From: an uncultured Shewanella sp.
Lineage (GTDB): Bacteria > Pseudomonadota > Gammaproteobacteria > Enterobacterales > Shewanellaceae
DNA: 45,838 nucleotides
Direction: 5' to 3'
Assembly (NCBI GenBank): GCA_947503555.1
Contig: CANNEE010000024.1
Span: 1 to 45,838, forward strand
Shown here: in pieces, positions 42,418-45,838 of the stretch
Layout of the letters: each line of letters starts with the position of its first letter
Numbering within the stretch: the stretch's first letter is position 1
Made by a program: the position numbers and the translations under genes
The notes under the pieces: model-generated
Databases searched by the model: none
Seen by the model: only the letters and a program-made list of their open reading frames with translations
Told to the model about the DNA's origin: nothing

Positions 42418-42446
42418 ATATTAGGTAAATGTGGCCGGGAGTGCAA
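42418..42446 (-). promoter_or_regulatory. thrU (tRNA-tufB operon) promoter
   Basis: Minus strand -35 TTGCAC (42441-42446), 17 bp spacer, -10 TAATAT (42418-42423), discriminator CCGCTACC. A strongly A/T-rich tract (42447-42475) directly upstream has the look of an UP element, as found at strong tRNA and rRNA promoters. Confidence 0.88.
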
Positions 42447-42467
42447 TAGTAAATTTAAAAAAAACTC

Positions 42468-42494
42468 AAAAAAATGCGCAAACGGCGCTTTTTT
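42468..42494 (-). terminator. Possible terminator upstream of the thrU promoter
   Basis: Short GCGC/GCGC stem with a 5-nt loop, flanked by A and T runs that extend the pairing with one mismatch. It could stop antisense transcripts coming out of coaA, or transcripts reading toward coaA. The GC stem is only 4 bp, so support is weak. Confidence 0.35.
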
Positions 42495-42631
42495 ACGCTT
42501 TTTATTGATAATTTGTCGAAAAATGGCTCAAGTCTCGTCAGTAAAACTAACATACTGGCGCTAAATAAAATTTACTATTGTTCACCCTAATTCCATGGTG
42601 TACTGTGCTTGCTCGAAATGAAGGAAGGCTT

Positions 42632-43579
42632 ATGTTTACTAATCACACAGTTCACGATGCATTATATCTAGACTTCACCCATGGACAGTGGGCGCAGTTA
42701 AGGGATTCGGTTCCCCTCAATCTCAGTGAATCTGATCTTACTTCCTTAAGCGGTATTAACGAGAAGCTATCCTTAAGCGAAGTAACAGATATCTATCTTC
42801 CTTTGAGTCGATTGCTTAATCTTATCGTAAAGTCTAAGCAGCAAAGAGGCTTAGTTCTCGATGAGTTTCTCAGTCAAAAGCCTTCATCGAGTCCCTATAT
42901 TATTAGTATTGCAGGTAGTGTTGCTGTCGGTAAAAGTACAACAGCTCGTATACTCCAGGCACTGCTACAACAATGGCCAGAACACCCTAAGGTCGATCTT
43001 GTCACCACAGATGGCTTCCTTTACCCATTAGCCGAGCTTAAAAAACGCGGCTTATTACAACGTAAAGGCTTTCCAGAAAGTTATGACTCAAAAATGCTGC
43101 TCGATTTTATCGCCGATGTAAAATCCGGGAAGCCCTCTGTGCAAGCCCCAGTATATTCCCATGTCACCTATGACAGATTAGCTAAAACCCAAGTAATAGA
43201 TAGACCCGACATTCTGATTTTAGAAGGGCTTAATGTCCTACAAACGGGATTAGATACACCTGTAGAAACTAAGAGCCCCTTTGTCTCCGACTTTGTCGAC
43301 TTTTCGATTTACGTTGATGCTGAAGAGAACCTACTTAAGCAATGGTATAAGGAGCGCTTTTTGCAGTTTACTAGTGGTGCCTTTACCGATGAACGTTCTT
43401 TCTTCCACCATTATGCAGGCCTTAGCGCACAACAAGCCAATAAGATAGCCGAAAATATCTGGGATAGTATTAATGGGCCTAATCTGCAATTAAACATTAA
43501 GCCCACAAGGGAGAGAGCGCATTTAATTCTACGCAAGGGTCAAGACCATCAGGTTAAAGAGGTCTTACTGAGAAAGTAG
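42632..43579 (+). CDS. coaA: Pantothenate kinase, type I
   Basis: 315 aa from the ATG at 42632, with AAGGAAGG upstream; this gives the usual length and puts Lys101 of the P-loop GSVAVGKST (95-103) at the E. coli position. An upstream ATG at 42578 is less likely. Catalyses ATP-dependent phosphorylation of pantothenate, the first and regulated step of coenzyme A synthesis. Substrate-site motifs VTTDGFLYP and YSHVTYD are seen. It is the only plus-strand gene in the right half and converges on birA with a 12-bp gap. Confidence 0.98.
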   Translation: MFTNHTVHDALYLDFTHGQWAQLRDSVPLNLSESDLTSLSGINEKLSLSEVTDIYLPLSRLLNLIVKSKQQRGLVLDEFLSQKPSSSPYIISIAGSVAVGKSTTARILQALLQQWPEHPKVDLVTTDGFLYPLAELKKRGLLQRKGFPESYDSKMLLDFIADVKSGKPSVQAPVYSHVTYDRLAKTQVIDRPDILILEGLNVLQTGLDTPVETKSPFVSDFVDFSIYVDAEENLLKQWYKERFLQFTSGAFTDERSFFHHYAGLSAQQANKIAENIWDSINGPNLQLNIKPTRERAHLILRKGQDHQVKEVLLRK

Positions 43580-43591
43580 AGCTGTATGCGA

Positions 43592-44551
43592 TTACTCAGC
43601 TCTGAGGCTTATCTCGCCGCCTATATAGGGGTGAATTGCGCCATCATGCTCAATTAATACCGCACCCTGCTCATTGATGCCTCGGCAAATTCCTTGCTGT
43701 AATTTATCACCTAGATGTAGCGTCACAGCCTTACCGATAAACAGATCCGCCTGCTGCCAGCGATTGATAAACGCCGCCAAACCCTGCTGCTCAAATAGGC
43801 AGAGGTCATCATAAACCTGCTGCTGTAACCGAATCACAAGCTCAGTCTTGTTGGGTAACTCTGCCTGTGCAGAAAGATCGCTCCAAGGTTGGTCAATTTG
43901 TGTATCACTGCCACTGGGCATAGACAAGTTAAGCCCAATGCCGATAATCAGATTGCAATCGCTATCTGCCTGTCCTGACATTTCAATCAACACGCCAGCA
44001 AGCTTACGCTTATCTAAGTAGATATCGTTTGGCCATTTAAGGCCTACGCCTTGCACTTGAAATGATTCCAAGACTTTAGCTAAAGAGCATGCAATCACTA
44101 AACTCAGCCCCATGGCTTGATTCATGCCTTGAGACAGGCGCCAAAATAGCGAGGTATAAAGATGGCTACCGTAGGGGGACACCCAAGTTCTGCCACGTCG
44201 CCCCTTGCCTGCAGATTGATACTCTGCAACACAAAAATCACCACTTTGTAATTCATCGGCATGCTTGAACATAAAAGCATTAGTACTGTCTATTTCATCA
44301 AAATAGAAGCAGCGCTGCTTAGTCGCCTCTATGAGCCTACGCTCATCAATGAGAGAAACGGGACTAGCTAGCTTATAACCTTTACCTTTAACCGTAAAAA
44401 TATCGACACCATACTGAGTCAATGCATCAATCTGTTTATTTATCGCGGCGCGACTAATGCCAATTTCAGCGGCTAGCACTTCACCCGACACAAAATCGCC
44501 ATTGGCCAGTAAATCTAGAATCTGCCTTTTACGCTGCCAGCTATCCTTCAT
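43592..44551 (-). CDS. birA: Biotin-protein ligase / biotin operon repressor BirA
   Basis: 319 aa. N-terminal winged helix (about 1-62; GEVLAAEIGISRAAINKQID), so it is the bifunctional form that also represses bio genes. The catalytic domain has the biotinoyl-AMP loop GKGRRGRTW (115-123) and LKWPNDIYLDKRKLAGVLIE. An SH3-like C-terminal domain follows (about 268-319). Starts one base after the murB stop, with GGGGAG as ribosome site inside the murB end. Confidence 0.98.
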   Translation of the reverse strand: MKDSWQRKRQILDLLANGDFVSGEVLAAEIGISRAAINKQIDALTQYGVDIFTVKGKGYKLASPVSLIDERRLIEATKQRCFYFDEIDSTNAFMFKHADELQSGDFCVAEYQSAGKGRRGRTWVSPYGSHLYTSLFWRLSQGMNQAMGLSLVIACSLAKVLESFQVQGVGLKWPNDIYLDKRKLAGVLIEMSGQADSDCNLIIGIGLNLSMPSGSDTQIDQPWSDLSAQAELPNKTELVIRLQQQVYDDLCLFEQQGLAAFINRWQQADLFIGKAVTLHLGDKLQQGICRGINEQGAVLIEHDGAIHPYIGGEISLRAE

Positions 44552-44552
44552 C

Positions 44553-45572
44553 TTATAAACTCCCCTCGCCTATTGCGGTAATGATTCTTGGCTCGGCTTC
44601 GAGAGTAACACCGAACAGCGCATTTACCCTAGCAATGATATGCTTAGCCAAAGCAACAATATCATCTCCCGTCGCATGACCGCGATTAACTAGGACTAAA
44701 GCCTGTTTTTCATGGACACTTGCGTCACCAATACTAAAACCTTTAAGCCCAGCTTGATCGATTAACCAGCCAGCAGCTAATTTCATCATTCCACCCTCTA
44801 CTGGATAAGCAACTAATGATGGGTACTCAGCTATTAGCTTCTGATAAATACCTTGGCTGACAATGGGATTCTTAAAGAAGCTCCCGACATTACCTAGCTG
44901 TGCTGGATCGGGCAGCTTATCTAATCTTACCTGACAGACTCGCTCGAAAATTTGCTTAGCTGTAGCCTTGGTTTCTTTCAGCTCTCGCAGCGGACCATAT
45001 TCCAGGCATGGCACCCACTGTTTAGCAAGCTTCAGCCCTACAGCAGTGATTACCGCTTTGCCCTTTAGATCTTGCTTAAAAATAGAGTCTCGATAACCAA
45101 AACGACAAGCAGCTTGAGTTAAGCGGTTTAACTCTCCAGTGTTAAGGTCAAGGTACTCGACCCAATCACAGAACTGAGCCAGCTCACAGCCATAAGCACC
45201 AATATTTTGTATTGGGGCAGCACCAACAACACCTGGAATTAAGGCTAAATTTTCAAGGCCTGGCATATCTTGCTCTAGCGTCCACTGTACAAGTTCATGC
45301 CAATTCTCACCGGCTTCAACCTCTAATAAATAGGAATCAGTCGACTCTCCAACCTTAATTCCTTTAGAGGCTAACTGCAGAACATCACCTTGATAGTCCT
45401 CAGTGAATACCACATTGCTTCCGCCACCCAATATCAAAAAAGGCTTACTTTGACGCATATGCTCCATGCACTGCTCAATGATCATTGCTTTAGAGCTCAA
45501 GCTAAAGAACTGATGACAAGTGTGGTGTAAACCGAGAGTAGTGAACTGAGCAAGAGAGTGTTGAGAAGGCAT
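44553..45572 (-). CDS. murB: UDP-N-acetylenolpyruvoylglucosamine reductase MurB
   Basis: 339 aa from the ATG at 45572 (MPSQHSLAQFTTLGLHHTCH), chosen because the family N-terminus aligns here; an in-frame GTG at 45620 would add 16 residues. FAD site GGGSN (49-53) and GAAPIQNIGAYG, with catalytic Arg161 (YRDSIFK), Ser231 (GSFFKNP) and Glu327 (LEAEP). Makes UDP-MurNAc for peptidoglycan. No strong Shine-Dalgarno is seen. Coupled to birA. Confidence 0.96.
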   Translation of the reverse strand: MPSQHSLAQFTTLGLHHTCHQFFSLSSKAMIIEQCMEHMRQSKPFLILGGGSNVVFTEDYQGDVLQLASKGIKVGESTDSYLLEVEAGENWHELVQWTLEQDMPGLENLALIPGVVGAAPIQNIGAYGCELAQFCDWVEYLDLNTGELNRLTQAACRFGYRDSIFKQDLKGKAVITAVGLKLAKQWVPCLEYGPLRELKETKATAKQIFERVCQVRLDKLPDPAQLGNVGSFFKNPIVSQGIYQKLIAEYPSLVAYPVEGGMMKLAAGWLIDQAGLKGFSIGDASVHEKQALVLVNRGHATGDDIVALAKHIIARVNALFGVTLEAEPRIITAIGEGSL

Positions 45573-45725
45573 AGATAGCAATACTGGGTTAAATAACAAA
45601 ATATTCCAGCATTCTATCACAAGCAGGAAATGCCCGAGAGGAACTAATTGAATTACGGCTTAACTTAAGCCCCTTGCTATCTCATCTAACCAAAAAGACA
45701 ACTATACTTTACCCCAAACGCAAAA

Positions 45726-45750
45726 AAGCCCGCTACATAGTAGCGGGCTT
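45726..45750 (-). terminator. Terminator of the rRNA operon
   Basis: Perfect 11-bp stem (45726-45736 with 45740-45750; arm AAGCCCGCTAC) and a 3-nt loop, followed by T6 on the minus strand. Placed about 10 bp after the 5S gene. Confidence 0.95.
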
Positions 45751-45760
45751 TCTTATTAGG

Positions 45761-45838
45761 CGTCTGGAAATGACCTACTCTCACATGGGGAGACCCCACA
45801 CTACCATCGGCGATACTGCGTTTCACTTCTGAGTTCGA
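45761..45838 (-). rRNA. rrf: 5S rRNA, 3' part (cut by the window end)
   Basis: The minus strand reads the conserved 5S blocks CGAACTCAGAAGTGAAAC, CGCCGATGGTAGTGTGGGG and TCTCCCCATGTGAGAGTAGG, and ends with the acceptor-stem strand CCAGACGC. About 78 of roughly 116-120 nt are inside the window. It is the last gene of an rRNA operon lying to the right and transcribed leftward. Confidence 0.97.

Overview
This window is a chromosomal housekeeping segment of a gammaproteobacterium, almost certainly a Shewanella. The evidence is a System I cytochrome c maturation locus wrapped around a small cytochrome c5 gene (scyA type), joined to a single cluster holding the rif, str, S10, spc and alpha ribosomal operons, with Shewanella/E. 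coli-like protein sequences throughout. The species cannot be fixed from the sequence alone. I see no mobile element, CRISPR array, prophage, toxin or restriction gene.

Layout, left to right. 1-160: a leftward promoter of rRNA type at the edge, preceded by a terminator. 161-3751 (minus): ccmF-ccmG-ccmH plus a TlpA-like thioredoxin, tightly coupled. 3752-4168: divergent spacer with a possible 57-codon membrane microprotein. 4169-5419 (plus): ccmI. 5486-5779 (minus): scyA cytochrome c5. 5780-6097: divergent control region with a CRP-type box. 6098-8881 (plus): ccmABCDE. 9002-9979 (plus): an orphan exported substrate-binding-like protein. From 10026 to 42399 everything is on the minus strand. 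In transcription order (right to left) it reads tRNA-Thr(TGT)-Tyr-Gly-Thr(GGT)-tufB; secE-nusG; rplK-rplA; rplJ-rplL-rpoB-rpoC; rpsL-rpsG-fusA-tufA; S10 operon (rpsJ to rpsQ); spc operon (rplN to rpmJ); alpha operon (rpsM to rplQ). 42632-43579 (plus): coaA. 43592-45572 (minus): murB-birA. The window ends inside a minus-strand 5S rRNA gene with its terminator.

How it works together. The right two thirds make the translation and transcription core: about thirty ribosomal proteins, EF-Tu (two copies), EF-G, all three large RNA polymerase subunits, SecE/SecY and NusG. Promoters with GC-rich discriminators and leader RNAs of the E. coli feedback types (L10 leader, alpha/S4 pseudoknot, S10/L4-type attenuator) punctuate the cluster. 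The left third makes periplasmic c-type cytochromes: CcmABCDE load heme on CcmE, CcmGH and the extra thioredoxin keep apocytochrome cysteines reduced, CcmFHI ligate heme, and ScyA is a small electron carrier made by this pathway.

Most of the window is ordinary, strongly conserved biology; I found no convincing new system. The points most worth a second look are the two tuf genes, which differ only in the first 16 codons and share a duplicated terminator; a perfect 11-bp palindrome over the rplK -10 element; the CRP-type box between scyA and ccmA; the candidate microprotein beside ccmF; the extra thioredoxin in the ccmFGH operon; and the bracketing of the segment by two co-oriented rRNA operons.
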